Positions 11,781 to 22,425 are shown, counted from the stretch's first letter. The stretch: 64,000 bases of DNA from Cristatella mucedo (GCA_009760855.2 WPIO01000007.1:10255001-10319000); one strand, 5' to 3'. Notes: generated by a model from the sequence alone, not told the origin. Numbers and translations: made by a program.

Positions 11781-12689
11781 GGGGACGAACTTCTGCGCGG
11801 TCACACTCTTATTCAGGTCGTTTAGCTATGCCTCTCATACATAAAAATGGTTGTAGATTATGCTTTAACTCGGGTGCTGCAAAAGCCTTAGAATCTTTAC
11901 TGACTGGCATCGCGACATTTCCTGGTTTGACGGTGTTTCAAGTAAAAAGCTAACGAAACACAATCTGTTTCCCAAAAGCATTTGCTACAGCCGCGCGAAG
12001 CGCCGTCAATGTGCTTGCGCGTACGTGCAAGTGTGCGTGCTGTCATCACTAATCTTTTCTTGCTTGCTATCCTTTCAGCTTATATGAACTGCCTAGAGAT
12101 AGATGCAGTACTTTTGTGGCGCTATGCTGAAACATTGTTAGCGTTATTGAGAAAATCTTGTTCCAAGGTAGCGAGCCTGGATTAAGTGCTGGACATTCTC
12201 TGCCATCCTCGAGTTTGGCTACATTTCTGCACCGACAAAATGCGAGTCATAAACACGAATGGTTAGGTGTTCTCGCTTCAGGGGGAGGGCTAGCGAAGAT
12301 GGAGATGGGAGTCTCGGTCGGTTCTCACGGTCTTCCAGCAAACATTTACCTGTGACATAAAATATATTTTAAATCGCGGTCAAAAGGATTGTTCTAGAGT
12401 GTGCGATTACCTATTCTCTTTTTAGAGTAAGAAAGTCAACGAATTGCTCGTCAGCTCGATTTCTCAATTCGCCTTAATGCATTATCTGCTCTAAGAACAA
12501 GGAGGTTATTTTTTCTTTTTGGATTGTGATAATATTTACTTAATACTCTGGAAATATTAGCTGTAGTGCTGCTCAAATACTCTGAAGTAGATGTGACTCG
12601 TTAAAAATGAAGGCAGGATAAAAATGCATGATTTTGCATGAGTTTCGCCGATGTGCTGACTTGCCTTCGAAACTCTGGCAGACGCCTCC
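11781..12689. other. Unassigned intergenic
   Basis: No gene recognised. Open frames of 65-75 codons at 11726-11953, 11982-12185 and 12158-12355 show no domain or homology that I can name. Confidence 0.4.
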
Positions 12690-12820
12690 CATTCATAGTT
12701 AAGGTGCTCGCCTCGATCAAGGTCTTGCCGAGGTCGTGGGCTCGAGCCCCGTGGCATATGTGAAGTGCCTGAATAAAGATTAAATTCTCTTACGGCACTA
12801 TGCAAATGAATTGTATTATT
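12690..12820 (+). mobile_element. SINE-B, 5'-truncated
   Basis: Plus-strand copy with AGTTAAGGTGCTCGCC (A-box region), TCGTGGGCTCGAGCCCC (B-box) and the L2-like tail TGAAGTGCCTGAATAAAG ... ctatgcaaatgaattg. The far 5' tRNA end is missing or decayed. Confidence 0.7.
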
Positions 12821-12975
12821 CTAGCATCGAACTGGAAGGTTTTACCGCCTCGTCCGGCTTCCCCCGGGAGCAGCCACCTTCTTTGGCTAGCTGCTAGCAC
12901 CAGTCAAACAGTAGCAGGGCTGGTCATATGACCGACGGCGTCTCTGTTCCTAACTTTCAACCTGTCCGTCTGTAA

Positions 12976-13110
12976 TGATAAGATGCAGCACAACGAACAG
13001 ACCACGTTTATTGGCAACCATCTTATGTCAGCTCCATGACCACACGGTAAGCGAGGCCTCTCCTGATTGGTCACGTTCTTGTGGCTCCGCCCGATAGCTC
13101 TGTTATCACA
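12976..13110 (-). repeat. 3' LTR
   Basis: 135 bp, beginning TGATAAG and ending TTATCACA on the plus strand. Same length as 16092-16226 and roughly 92% identical by eye. It contains CACGTTTATTGG, which on the element strand gives an AATAAA poly(A) signal. Confidence 0.9.
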
Positions 13111-13122
13111 CCTTCCCTCCAA
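13111..13122 (-). promoter_or_regulatory. Polypurine tract of LTR retrotransposon
   Basis: Read on the minus strand, TTGGAGGGAAGG abuts the 3' LTR directly. A purine run at this position primes plus-strand DNA synthesis in LTR elements. Confidence 0.75.
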
Positions 13123-13140
13123 ATAGGAACTGTCTCATTT

Positions 13141-13990
13141 TCAAAGTTCGAGCCTTCGGACTGGCTTTACCAGCCTGCCAGACCTTGTTGTCGTCTGACC
13201 TTGAGAGGTGTGCATCTCATCGGCAATACTTGAAGACTGATCTTGAACTGCAGGTGTAGGTTTCGGTATATGTAGGGAACTGCCAGGATATTCGCTGTTG
13301 GCGACATATGGATCGGTGTCAATCGGTCGAAGATGCCTTCTGTTCCGCCGAAGAGTGCTGCCATTATCAGTCTGCACGACATACGACCGAGGTGTACTTG
13401 CTTGAGCTGTCACCATTGCATATGTGCTCCAGCTGTTTTCATCATCAGTCCGCACTAATACCGTTTGGCCGGGTTGAAGAGGTGGAAGTGGGTGAGCAGA
13501 ATGACGGCGATCGTGGTAGTGCTGCTGTTGAAGCTCTTTTGCACGCTCGTCGTTGAGTTGCACCTTTTCCTTTGCAGGCCATTGTGGTTCGACAAGCCGA
13601 GGGAATACTGGCAACGTCGTCCTAATCTGCCGTCCCATGATCAGTTGTACCGGGCTGAAGCCTGTAGAGGTGCATGGCGTCGACCTCTGTATCATTCATG
13701 CGAGGCACGATTCAGAATGCCTCACAATAGATTTGGCAGTTTGCACCGCTCTTTCCACTTCTCCGTTCGCTTGTGGAAAATGTGGGCTGCTCGTAACATG
13801 TTTGAACCAATATCGTCTCGCGAAATCGCCAAATTCGTGGGATGAAAATTGTGGACCATTGTCAGACTGCAACGACTCTGGTATGCCCCAGCGAGCAAAT
13901 ATGGTTTACGGTTCGGCCACAACTTCTTTGGTCGTCGATTTAGATAATGAAGTGATTTCCATATATCTGGAGTAAAAGTCGATCGCAATC
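13141..13990 (-). pseudogene. Integrase remnant of LTR retrotransposon
   Basis: The 13141-13695 frame carries the integrase end: GFSPVQLIMGRQIRTTLP, a DRRHSAHPLPPLQPGQTVLVR segment typical of the C-terminal region of Ty3/gypsy integrases, and a proline-rich tail. Upstream, 13700-13990 shows the catalytic-core neighbourhood (IPESLQSDNGPQFSS with the second Asp, then HFPQANGEVERAVQ with the Glu), broken by in-frame stops and a shift. The zinc-binding N-terminus and first catalytic Asp region are gone except for a short DFYSRYMEI-like piece. Confidence 0.85.
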
Positions 13991-15142
13991 AGGTGATGTC
14001 GCCCCTTGTGTTCGAAGAGATTGGCAGCGACTTGTTGCTTGCATCATACCAAGGCATCTCTTTAGCTCTGCTATGTTTGTTGGATCAGGGAGGTTGAGGA
14101 TGGCTTCTATTTTGTCGTCTGACGGCCGGACGCCGCTGGCATCAATAACATGCCCTAAGAACGTCAGAGTTGGCTGGTGGAATATACATTTGTCTCTCTT
14201 CAACTTTAGGCCCGACTTGGAAATTTCGGAAATAACGCGACACAATCTATCGTTATGCTCAGCCGCCGTGGATCCATAGACCAAAACATCGTCCATAGAA
14301 ATGGCTACACCTTCGATCTCACCCAAGGGGTCATGCATCAGTCGCTGAAAGATCTCCGGCGCGCTAGTTATGCCAAAGGGCAGCCGGCGAAAACAAACAC
14401 GTCCAAACGGTGTTATAAACGTCGTTAAGCGAGTACTCTCGTGGGACAACGGAATAGCCCAAAATCCGCTTGAGGCGTCCAACTTTGAGAACATTGTAGC
14501 ACCAACAAGCTGAGGCAAAATCTCATTAAGCGTAGGTAGCACGTACCGTCTACGAACCAGTGCTTGATTTAAGCGCTTCAAGTCGACACAAAAGCTCACT
14601 TTGCCATTGGGCTTCAGGACCGGTACGATTGGGGAGTACCACTCGGTCGGCTCCAATACCAATTCCACGGTGCCGTTCTTCTCCATTCGAAGAAGTTCGT
14701 CCTTTACCACAGGGAACAGTGGTCTGGGTATGCGGCGGGCTGTATGTACGCAGTATAGTTCCACATCAGGTTTGAGACGAATTTTCACCGGCTGGCATCG
14801 CATCAATCCGATCTCTCCAAATACCGGGTCTCGAATAATAGTCTCCTCTACGCCGGGTTTAATCAGTCCCGTGCGCAGAGAAGCTTGTCGGCAGAGGAGA
14901 TTATTTCTTGCTCCAGCGACTACGTAGACTGGCAGAAGATAAATCGTTCCTTTCCGCTTTAACCTCGCTTTGAAGGTACCCTTACAAGCCAGGCGGTTGC
15001 CAACGCTGTGTAATTTAGCTGCTGTAGGCTCGAGGCGAGGTGGTCGTAGAAGTCGACCATACGTGTCTTCCGTAATGACGGTTACGGCAGCGCCACTATC
15101 TATTTTAAACGGAATGGTCATTCCATACCCGAACAAATCCAC
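13940..15142 (-). CDS. Protease-reverse transcriptase of LTR retrotransposon (truncated)
   Basis: This frame starts near an aspartic-protease motif (FKIDSGAAVTVI). It continues through a linker into reverse transcriptase: WYSPIVPVLKPNGKVSFCVDLKRLN, FSKLDASSGFWAIPL with the first catalytic Asp, FGITSAPEIFQRLM, and ISMDDVLVYG with both remaining catalytic Asp residues, then LTFLGHVIDASGV. At about 14040 the frame jumps from the RT connection (AELKRCLGMM) into integrase-related sequence, so about 1 kb encoding RNase H and the integrase N-terminus is deleted. Both catalytic motifs are intact up to the deletion. It lies directly downstream of gag, separated by 12 bases. Confidence 0.9.
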   Translation of the reverse strand: MDLFGYGMTIPFKIDSGAAVTVITEDTYGRLLRPPRLEPTAAKLHSVGNRLACKGTFKARLKRKGTIYLLPVYVVAGARNNLLCRQASLRTGLIKPGVEETIIRDPVFGEIGLMRCQPVKIRLKPDVELYCVHTARRIPRPLFPVVKDELLRMEKNGTVELVLEPTEWYSPIVPVLKPNGKVSFCVDLKRLNQALVRRRYVLPTLNEILPQLVGATMFSKLDASSGFWAIPLSHESTRLTTFITPFGRVCFRRLPFGITSAPEIFQRLMHDPLGEIEGVAISMDDVLVYGSTAAEHNDRLCRVISEISKSGLKLKRDKCIFHQPTLTFLGHVIDASGVRPSDDKIEAILNLPDPTNIAELKRCLGMMQATSRCQSLRTQGATSPDCDRLLLQIYGNHFII

Positions 15143-15154
15143 TTGCCAGGGTGA

Positions 15155-16039
15155 TTATGCCCTTGCCGACTGGCAATCCACCACTACAGGCTTTGTAACG
15201 GCATCTACGGTGTAGTTCTCACCGTCGGATTCAGCCGCGATCTTTCTTATTATAGCGTCTGGTTTTCTGCGTGATTTGCACCGCATTGCATAGTGGCATA
15301 CCTTTCCACAGGTACTGCAACGACGGTCTCGCGCTGGGCAGTGTCCAGAAGTATGAGCCGAGTTACAGTTCCAGCAGCTGTTAGCTTCTTTAACGTCATC
15401 GAAAAGCTTAACTCTCCTATGGTCTGTGCTGCTGTTAGCCTCTAAAACGCAGGGCTCAGGACAGTCGGCGGACTGTGGTCGCTGACGAACCTCAGAGACA
15501 TCTGAAACCTGGTGCTGCAAACTCAGCTGTGATTTTACTGTCTCCGTCTGACGCGCCTTTTGTACTGCCACAGTTAACGTAAGGTCGGGGATTAGTTGCA
15601 GGGCTTCTGAAAGTTTAAGGTCGGACAATCCCACAACCAGGCGATCTCGGACCGACTCATCTTTCATCGAGCCGTATTCGCAGTTCGAAGCTAAATCAAG
15701 TAGTGTGCGTATGAATGACTCTGCAGATTCCCCCGGATGTTGAGAGCGGCGGTTGAACATAGCCCGATCGTGGATAATATTCCTTCGAGGTATGAAATAA
15801 TTATCAAACTTACCCAAGATGAGATCCAACGTCTTCACTTGGTCGACCTCATAGGTAAAGGTGTCGAAAATTGCTTCAGCTTTCGCCCCCATGGCGTGCA
15901 AGACTGTACTTATCTGTACGTCCTGTTCCTCCGCCGTCAACCTCGTTGCTGTCACATAATGGTGAAAACGATTTCTCCAAGCCGTCCATAACGCCGGCTC
16001 ATCAAATGCGAATTCCGCTGGAGAGTTACATTTGGCCAT
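15155..16039 (-). CDS. Gag of LTR retrotransposon
   Basis: 294 codons starting at MAKCNSPAEFAFDEP, with the capsid-like WTAWRNRFHHYV region near residues 17-30 and a C-terminal zinc-knuckle region. The second knuckle, CSTCGKVCHYAMRC, fits Cys-x2-Cys-x4-His-x4-Cys; the first, CWNCNSAHTSGHC, is a variant spacing. Gag forms the virus-like particle and binds element RNA. The frame is fully open, in contrast to the deleted pol beyond it. Start chosen as the first ATG after the LTR and primer-site region. Confidence 0.9.
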   Translation of the reverse strand: MAKCNSPAEFAFDEPALWTAWRNRFHHYVTATRLTAEEQDVQISTVLHAMGAKAEAIFDTFTYEVDQVKTLDLILGKFDNYFIPRRNIIHDRAMFNRRSQHPGESAESFIRTLLDLASNCEYGSMKDESVRDRLVVGLSDLKLSEALQLIPDLTLTVAVQKARQTETVKSQLSLQHQVSDVSEVRQRPQSADCPEPCVLEANSSTDHRRVKLFDDVKEANSCWNCNSAHTSGHCPARDRRCSTCGKVCHYAMRCKSRRKPDAIIRKIAAESDGENYTVDAVTKPVVVDCQSARA

Positions 16040-16091
16040 CTCTTTGATTTTCAGGGCGAAACTCTATAACTTCACCGCTGCCACCAAGTAA

Positions 16092-16226
16092 TGATAAGAC
16101 GCAGCACAACGAACAGACCACGTTTATTGGCAACCATCTTATGTCGGCTCCAGGACCGAACCGTGAGCGAGGCCTCTCCTGATTTGTCACGTTGTTGTCT
16201 CTCCGCCCGATAGCTCTGTTATCACA
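16092..16226 (-). repeat. 5' LTR
   Basis: Partner of 12976-13110, same 135-bp length, TGATAAG ... TTATCACA ends. On the element strand it is followed after 4-6 bases by TTGGTGGCAGCGGTGAAG, a likely tRNA primer-binding site because it contains TGG, the complement of a CCA end. Confidence 0.9.
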
Positions 16227-16234
16227 CGTTGGCC

Positions 16235-16794
16235 TGGACATAATGTTACGCATCTCTGCCTTTTAGTCCACAAAATGCCGCAAGGAACATGTGGGCGTTA
16301 CGAAGGAGAGTTTTTGACGATGCACTAAGTGCCCTTTGGTGCACTTACGGTATCAACTAGATTCCATCTCACGAAGCAAAGAGAAAGTGAATAGTATAGC
16401 TTAGTCGGCAGGGTAGTCGAGATAATGATTATAATAGAAGTAGAAGCTCAAAATGGCTTGAAAGGATGTACCACAGTCGGCAGCAGAAGAATATATGTCA
16501 TTTCGTAAGAAGCGTGGGAGTGAGTTCAATTGTCTAGGGCCAACAGAACAAAAGCTTGTGCCGGCAACGGTCATTAAGCGGAGCAATGGAACAGCTAGTT
16601 CGTCGCCCATAGAGGACCTGAGGGCACGAGGAGTCTGAAATTGGAGTAGCAGTTCAGCTAGGTATGGAGGAGTCAAGTGCTGCGAGCCGTGCGGGTCAGT
16701 GTAAGAACTTTACTCTGTATTCTTTGATCAACTGGCAGCCATCGCAGCTCCTTCAGCAAAGGTGTAACCGCGCAGAGAAGGTCGTCCCCCGGTT
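16235..16794 (-). mobile_element. L2-2 LINE, 3' end fragment
   Basis: Encodes the C-terminal segment of the second L2 family: PPYLAELLLQFQTPRALRS, PRQLNSLPRFLRNDIYSSAADCGTSF. The terminal sequence near 16245-16310 resembles the L2-2 end (GTTACG... and a cattatg run). It ends abruptly where repeat X begins. Confidence 0.75.
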
Positions 16795-17660
16795 CTCTAC
16801 CGGTGGACTGTGTGATGCAGAGCTGCAGTGCGGTTAAAACACAGGCGGCCACAACTGGGTGCCGAAAGCAACAGTTTATTGTGGGCCTGTTAGTAGTGGT
16901 TACGCACCGGCACGCACCGGACCGACGGAGTTAACTGGCGAACTCCCAAAGCCCGAGTATAACCAACTACCCTGTTTACGCGCGGCCGGCGCGTACCGGA
17001 CCGACGGAATTAATTTCGAGAACTCCCAAAGCCCGCGTATAATAAACTATCCTATGCGCGCGTCACTAGCGATTGTCCCAACCCCGAAGGCGGGCTGCTA
17101 CAGCACCCCAAGATACGAGCAGCTAACTGAGTAGCCGGCAGAACACAACCGCGCAGTCTAAGTTGCACTTAGCTGTCCGTCGCCGTAGGTTCGTCTCTCG
17201 TGCTATCGCAGCGTAGTCTCGCATCAACTACCGAAGCTGCAGCCGTGCACTCGGGGCGTAGTCTCTGCACGTCTACCCAAGCTGCAGCCCCGAGCTCTGT
17301 CAGTCGTCTCATTATATTCTCTCTCCTCTAAACTCCCGACCTCGAGCGCAGCTGCTATTTCTACTTCAGCACATTAGTCGGTGCACATCCTGACCGAAAC
17401 GTCTGCACCAGGCTTCATTCTAACTTTAGCGGGTAGACCAGGAGCCGGGCCTGTACTAGGTGTCCTAGTCGAACCCATTAAGACAACCACATTAGTCGCT
17501 CCATCTCCTAACGGCATCACCTGCATAAAGCTCTATTCTACCCTGAGCCAGGTGAGTCAGGAGCTGGGTCTGTACTAGGCGCCCTAGTCGACCCCCCTAA
17601 GGCAAGGGATCTCATCGCGGCTAAGCTGAGAGCTGCACTAGTGCAAAGGTACCAGGCTGA
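16795..17660 (-). mobile_element. Repeat family X, minus-strand copy
   Basis: The reverse complement aligns with 9120-9310, 10000-10310 and 11575-11770. It carries the same terminal AATAAA context (cccacaataaactg on the element strand) and, on the plus strand, two copies of a ctgtactaggNgNcctagtcga motif at about 17451 and 17571 (roughly 120-bp spacing). Where the plus copy has 559 bp of (GA)n, this one has only a short AGAGGAGAGAG run near 17320. No coding domain recognised. Confidence 0.6.
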
Positions 17661-17671
17661 ACCTCGGGGAT

Positions 17672-18385
17672 TAAGAAATAATAATGATAATTCTTTTGAA
17701 TATCGCCCTCGGAGAAGTTAATATATATCTAGGCATTGAACATCTGCTGTACAGGAAGCATGTCAATGTAGCTAGAAATAAAATGCACAGCTGTCAGCAC
17801 GCATAATCACACAAAGAACAATTTTCACCAAACTAGCAAATGCTTTGAGGAAGGATCGGGTGCGTTTTTGCTTTTGTTTAAATGTCAAGTCACGGTAGGC
17901 CCTGTCCTCAGTTGCGAGAATGTTACTGTTTTGGGAACAGACAAGCTCAAAAAACGGCCTCAAACGGATTTGATGTTGGCTACAAGCGCAGAGAAAAAGC
18001 TTCAGTTAGGTGAGAGGGTTGCACGAGGCCTACACTTTTTGGAAAGTAGTCCGCATAGGTAGGCAGGAGAAAGAGAATGAAGGGACCTACGCGCGGGTGA
18101 CAAGATCTTTGAGTTGATACGCTGCTTGACGCGAAGCCAGTGCAGGTCGGTGAGAAGTGTTGTAATTTGAAAGCTAACTAACCTTGCGTTGTTATCCATT
18201 AGCGGCTGCAAATGCTTGATAGCTTTTTTCGGTAAACCAGCCAAAAGTGGATTGCAGTCGTCCGGCCTATACAGAACCCGGGATCTAGCTAAGATTTTTA
18301 GCACGTGGCAGTGGTAGACAGTCTTTAGTCTTAGAGTAGGATAAAAGTGGGTGCTAGCTGACGAAGTGGTCACCTCAATGCTTAC
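17672..18385 (-). mobile_element. L2 LINE fragment, intermediate between families 1 and 2
   Basis: Begins with an L2-type tail (AATAATAATGATAATTC). The frame 18002-18373 reads LLAGLPKKAIKHLQPL, as in family L2-2, then ITTLLTDLHWLRVKQRINSKIL, as in L2-1. It may be a third subfamily or a mosaic. 5'-truncated at about 18385, where an oppositely oriented L2 piece begins. Confidence 0.65.
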
Positions 18386-18615
18386 TTTCAGCTATTCAAT
18401 ATTAAAAAGAATTCGGGCTTGCGTAGGCAGTGATACCACATCCAAGTTGGTCAATGCATATTTGATGTCCTGTTCTTCTTCTTCAAGTCTCTTCTCTTCA
18501 CTTCTCCAAGTCTCACTGATTTCAGAACTACTGCTTACAGTTGCTGCACAATTCTGCAGCCAGGCTTGTCTGTCGTGAGCTTCGAAGTCATCATATTACA
18601 CCACTTCCCTTACCG
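18386..18615 (+). mobile_element. L2-1 LINE fragment
   Basis: Plus-strand piece matching the thumb region (IRACVGSDTTSKLVNAYLMSC, compare [15 protein letters not shown] in the 24724 copy), disrupted by a CTTCTTCTTC expansion near 18475-18500. It abuts the minus-strand fragment head to head. Confidence 0.65.
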
Positions 18616-18649
18616 TACTGAACTGGTCCCCATCAAGTGCTTCAAACGT

Positions 18650-18745
18650 ACACATAAGCACACATACACACGCATGCTCGAGCGAGTGCGCACACACACA
18701 CCCCCGCACCCACACCCACACCCACACCCACACGCATATATATAT
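18650..18745. repeat. CA/CCCACA simple repeats
   Basis: Runs of CACA, then a CACACCCACACCCA array (18690-18733), then a short TATATATA. Confidence 0.85.
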
Positions 18746-18899
18746 AATTCATTGGTATAGTGCCCTAAGAGAACTTCATCTCTATCCAGGCATTTCACAC
18801 GTGCCGTAGAGCTCCAGACCACGACCTCATTAATAAAAAGCATTCACCTTGACCTCGGTCGGATGAGCACCTTAACCACTTGGCCAAACCGGGGCCGGG
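18746..18899 (-). mobile_element. SINE-B
   Basis: Minus-strand copy: GGTTTGGCCAAGTGGTTAAGGTGCTC (A-box region), a decayed B-box, then AAATGCCTGGATAGAGATG and CTATACCAATGAATT. The L2-like tail is easily recognised. Confidence 0.7.
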
Positions 18900-19061
18900 C
18901 AGGGTAGCCTAAAGGTCCGCTCATTCTCTTGCTACAGCATACATATGAGAACTACAGTCGTCCCTTGCCACTTCGTGCTTCAACTTTCGGGGCTTCACTC
19001 TATCGCGGTTTTTACGAATACTGAATATTCATTAAAAAGTTTCTTCCTCCCAACACACCAC

Positions 19062-19812
19062 TTCGCTGATCCAGCCCGTGGATCAAAGCGTTATTCATGC
19101 GTTCAAGGCCCTCTACACGCGCAACACCCTGCTGTACCTCGTCGAAGGCATTGACCTTGAGGAGAACTTATTACTGAAAGAGTACCGGCAGCAGTTATCA
19201 TCGAGACCTGTCTGATGAACATCCGGGCCTCGTTGAATGACATGAAGACGGAGACCATGAAGGCCAGCGGGAAGAAGTTGTGGCTTGAAATTTTCCACGA
19301 CTACTAGAGGATTCGCCCCAGAGGATATAAGCAACTCAGCAGTGGATAAGGCAGTTAGGCTAACCCGGATGCTGGGAGAAGGTTTCTCGGATATGGCCCG
19401 CGATGATGTGGATGACGATGCTGGAGACGCATTCGGCTCCCTTAACTGATGAGGATCTGGTGGAGATGGCTAAATGTGCGAGTGAGAACAAGCAGCCGGA
19501 TAGGGCTCAGGAGGAGGAAGTTGGATTTACACTTGAGCGTCTGTCGCAATGCGTGAGAACTATTAAGGAAGCGAAGGACATGATAGGCGAATGGGACCCG
19601 CAAATGATGCGTGCATTAGGGTTCCGGAATGCACTTGATGTACCAATGGAACCCTACAAAAGCCTCCTCACACCTACGAAAAGACAGCGCCAGCAACTGC
19701 TTGTCACGATGTTCTTCAGCCGTGCACCCAGACACCCACTGCCTATGGCTAGTACTCCTTCAGCTGAAGATAACGACGACGCACCTGCTGAAGATACTGC
19801 ACCACATTGAAT
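19062..19812 (+). pseudogene. Tigger/pogo transposase C-terminus, decayed
   Basis: Begins with LIQPVDQSVIHAFKALYTRNTL, equivalent to the conserved QPLDQGVI-x-xFK segment of DDE_1 (CENP-B/Tigger/jerky-type) transposases. It then meets a stop near 19213, frameshifts, and resumes at 19403-19810 with PLTDEDLVEMAKCASENKQ and the acidic EEEVGFTLERLSQCVRTIKEA tail of this family. The helix-turn-helix DNA-binding part and the first catalytic Asp residues are absent. Not functional. Confidence 0.8.
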
Positions 19813-19914
19813 GACTCTCCTACTGAGGTCGTGCCTTCAGAGATGCAGCAACCTTGCTCTTCTTTGCTGTGCAGTACATCTCTTCATCTTCATCGCTACA
19901 GGAAAGTAAGGGCT

Positions 19915-22016
19915 AAGTGAGGCCCGTAATGGGCTACCGAGAACTAAATCAGTTTGTCTCAAGTTACACGGCTGGCGGCGATGTGTGTAGCACTAAGCTC
20001 AGAGCGTGGCGACGGCTGGGCGAGAGCGTGAGTACAATTGACCTGCGGAAAGCATACTTGCAGGTGCATGTTGATCCAGCTCTCTGGCAATATCAGGTCG
20101 TGGAGTACAAAGGCCGTCGGTACTGCCTCACGTGACTAGGTTTCGGACTTAATTTAGCCACATAAATAATGACCGCGATTCTGACAAAGGTCGTGTCCAT
20201 GAATGAGCGAGTTCGTACCGGTACCGATTCGTTTGTGAACGACATTGTTGTCAATAACAGCGTCATCTCAAATGGTGAGGTAATCGACTTGCTACGAACA
20301 TATGGTTTGGAGGCTAAGCCGCCGGAAAGCCTCGCTGGCGGAAGGGTCCTTGGCCTTCGCGTGTGCAGGCCAAAGGAAGGTGAGGAGTTTCGTTGGCCCC
20401 CCGATAACGTGGTGAGCGCATTGCCCGATGCCCCATCACGACGCCAGCTGTTTTCGTGGTGCGGGCAGCTGATCGGGCATTTCCCAATCGCAGGCTGGCT
20501 TCGCCCGGCCTGCAGTTACTTAAAGCGAGCCGCTGGCAATGTCGGTTGGGACTCAGTCATTTGTGAAAATGTTATAGCCATGGCGATTGAATTGATTCAG
20601 CGATTGCATGCCGACGATCCAGTTTCAGGCAGTTGGAATGTGCCGAATCTGGATAGTGGCATCCGCTGGTGTGATGGCAGCAGCCTTGTGATCGGCACAT
20701 GCCTGGATATAGGAGGAAGAATCGTCGAGGATGCCTCCTGGCTGCAAAAAGCTGGCGACGTAGCCCACATCAATCTTGCTGAGCTGGAGGCTATCATCAA
20801 GGGCCTCAATCTGGCCATTGCTTGATCATTGCCGCAGGTAGAGATTCGGACAGATTCAGCAACTGTTTACGGATGGCTACAGTCACTGCTGGTTGGAGAT
20901 AAGCCTGTACGAGCCCACGGCATGGGAGAGGCGCTCACCAAACGCAGGCTAGCGCTGATCGCCGACACGCGGTGTCAGAGTATGGACTGGAGGTTTCCGT
21001 AGTCCTGGTGCGATCGTCCAACAATAAAGCCAACCACCTGACCCGCGTTGCTCAGAAATGGATGAGGGTGAATGTAAGCTGTCTCGCTGTTCCAGAGCAG
21101 GCGTCTTCGCCGGCGGTCGGCGTCGACCTAAAGAGTTTACTACTTCGGGGTTGACAGGACACTGTACCTTGCCAGAATGTGCCACCCGGAAGCTGCTATC
21201 CGGCGAGAGGACATCGAAGCCGTCGTGAAGGTTTGCCCTCGTTGCAAGTCGATCGATCCTGCACCAGTCGCATGGAGTCCAGGCGTGCTGAATGTAAGCG
21301 AGAATTGGCAGCGCCTGGCCTGCGAAGTAACGCATTTAAAGGGCCAAAATATCTGACCATGAGAGATTGTGGACCGAGCCGTTTCGCTATTTAGAGGCGA
21401 ACACCCGACGAGGGAGAAAGCTCTTTGGTGCGAAATCTTGGCGAAATGTTTAGGGAGCGTGGCTCTCCACAGCAACTGCTCATGGATAACGGCGCGAGCT
21501 TTCATTCAACAGCTCTTTGCGGTCTTTGTGACCGTTGGGGCGTGGAGCCCATCTACCATTGCGCCTATAAACCCTCCGGCAACGGCATCGTTGAGCGAAA
21601 TCACAGGACCATCAAGGGAATGGAGGCTCGCACGGGCAAGGACGTCCTGATGATTTAGAATTGGTAAAACATCTCGCCAACAGCAGGGTTGCACGAGGAA
21701 TCGGTGCCCAGCAGAAGGCTGTTCTCCTATGAATGGAAAGGCCCCCTCTTCAGGGCACAGACAAATCAGGGCCCGAGGACTGCGTGCTCAATACGCGGTC
21801 AGCCACAGAGTTTTTGTGAAGCCCGCCGGCGCTCGTTGCACGACCGAGTGGACCGAGGGCACGGTAACCAGCGAGGGCCAGGGCGTTAGAATCGAGATCG
21901 ACGGTGTGCGTCACCACGTGTCAGACTTGCGTCTCGTACCAGGGCAGGCAGAGGCGCCCCCTGCATCTGAAGGCGACAGAGTTGAACCAGGACAGCGGCC
22001 CAGGCTAGCGCTGTGA
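19915..22016 (+). pseudogene. Pol remnant (RT, RNase H, integrase) of LTR retroelement Z
   Basis: Segments in order: RT fingers/palm (RPVMGYRELNQFVSSYT, VSTIDLRKAYLQVHVD with catalytic Asp), a stop at about 20134, and the second palm motif SFVNDIVVNN, where Asp-Asp has become Asn-Asp. RNase H follows (GIRWCDGSSLVIG, AELEAIIKGLN, IRTDSATVYGW). Integrase has a His/Cys zinc region (VKVCPRCKSID), a core (LLMDNGASFHS, NGIVERNHRTIKG), and an end-domain VRIEIDGVRHHVSDLRLVPGQ. Five or more frame breaks divide it. The family is a divergent LTR-type pol; I do not assign a clade. Confidence 0.85.
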
Positions 22017-22095
22017 CACTTCCTCACCGGTACGATGACTGTGTCTTGAACGGATAGCTTGCCAATGATGCTGATCCTTAAGATCAAGGGGGTGT

Positions 22096-22425
22096 GGTTT
22101 GTGGTTCTCTGCATGGTCCATATTGCTGGGCTCGCCGGCACGCTGCCAGTGCAGGCAGACCGGTAGTACCCTAAAACACCCCAGGGTCTAACAGCTGGTG
22201 GATGTGGCCTAGGGACAGGCCGGTGCCCAGCTGTGGTCTAATGGCTGTGGCCTGAGGACAGGCCGGCTTTGTCCTCCCACCAACTCAGAGGATGAGTGGT
22301 GGCGGCGATTCGAGTGGGAGAAGGGGCCGAGAAGAGCCGTGCACCCTTGGGCTCCGTGCGTTGGAATAAACTGTTGGTGTTGGGCATCGGCTGGCTCTCT
22401 GCTTCGCGGATCAAACAACAAGCTA
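22096..22425 (+). repeat. LTR Z, forward copy
   Basis: About 330 bp with GTTGGAATAAACTGTTGG (poly(A) signal) and duplicated GGACAGGCCGG motifs. Near-identical to the reverse complement of 23228-23560. It lies between the end of pol and the start of gag. Confidence 0.85.

Larger units (their letters stand above)
12976..16226 (-). mobile_element. LTR retrotransposon (Ty3/gypsy-type), deleted, two LTRs
   Basis: A 3.25-kb element on the minus strand bounded by two 135-bp direct repeats. Order 5' to 3': LTR, TGGTGGCAGCGG primer-site-like sequence just inside it, gag with zinc knuckles, protease, reverse transcriptase, a deletion, the remainder of integrase, a polypurine tract and the second LTR. 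RNase H and the first part of integrase are missing, and integrase contains stops and frame changes, so the element is dead. No matching 5-bp target duplication was found: flanks read tgtaa on the left and cgttg on the right. Confidence 0.92.
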
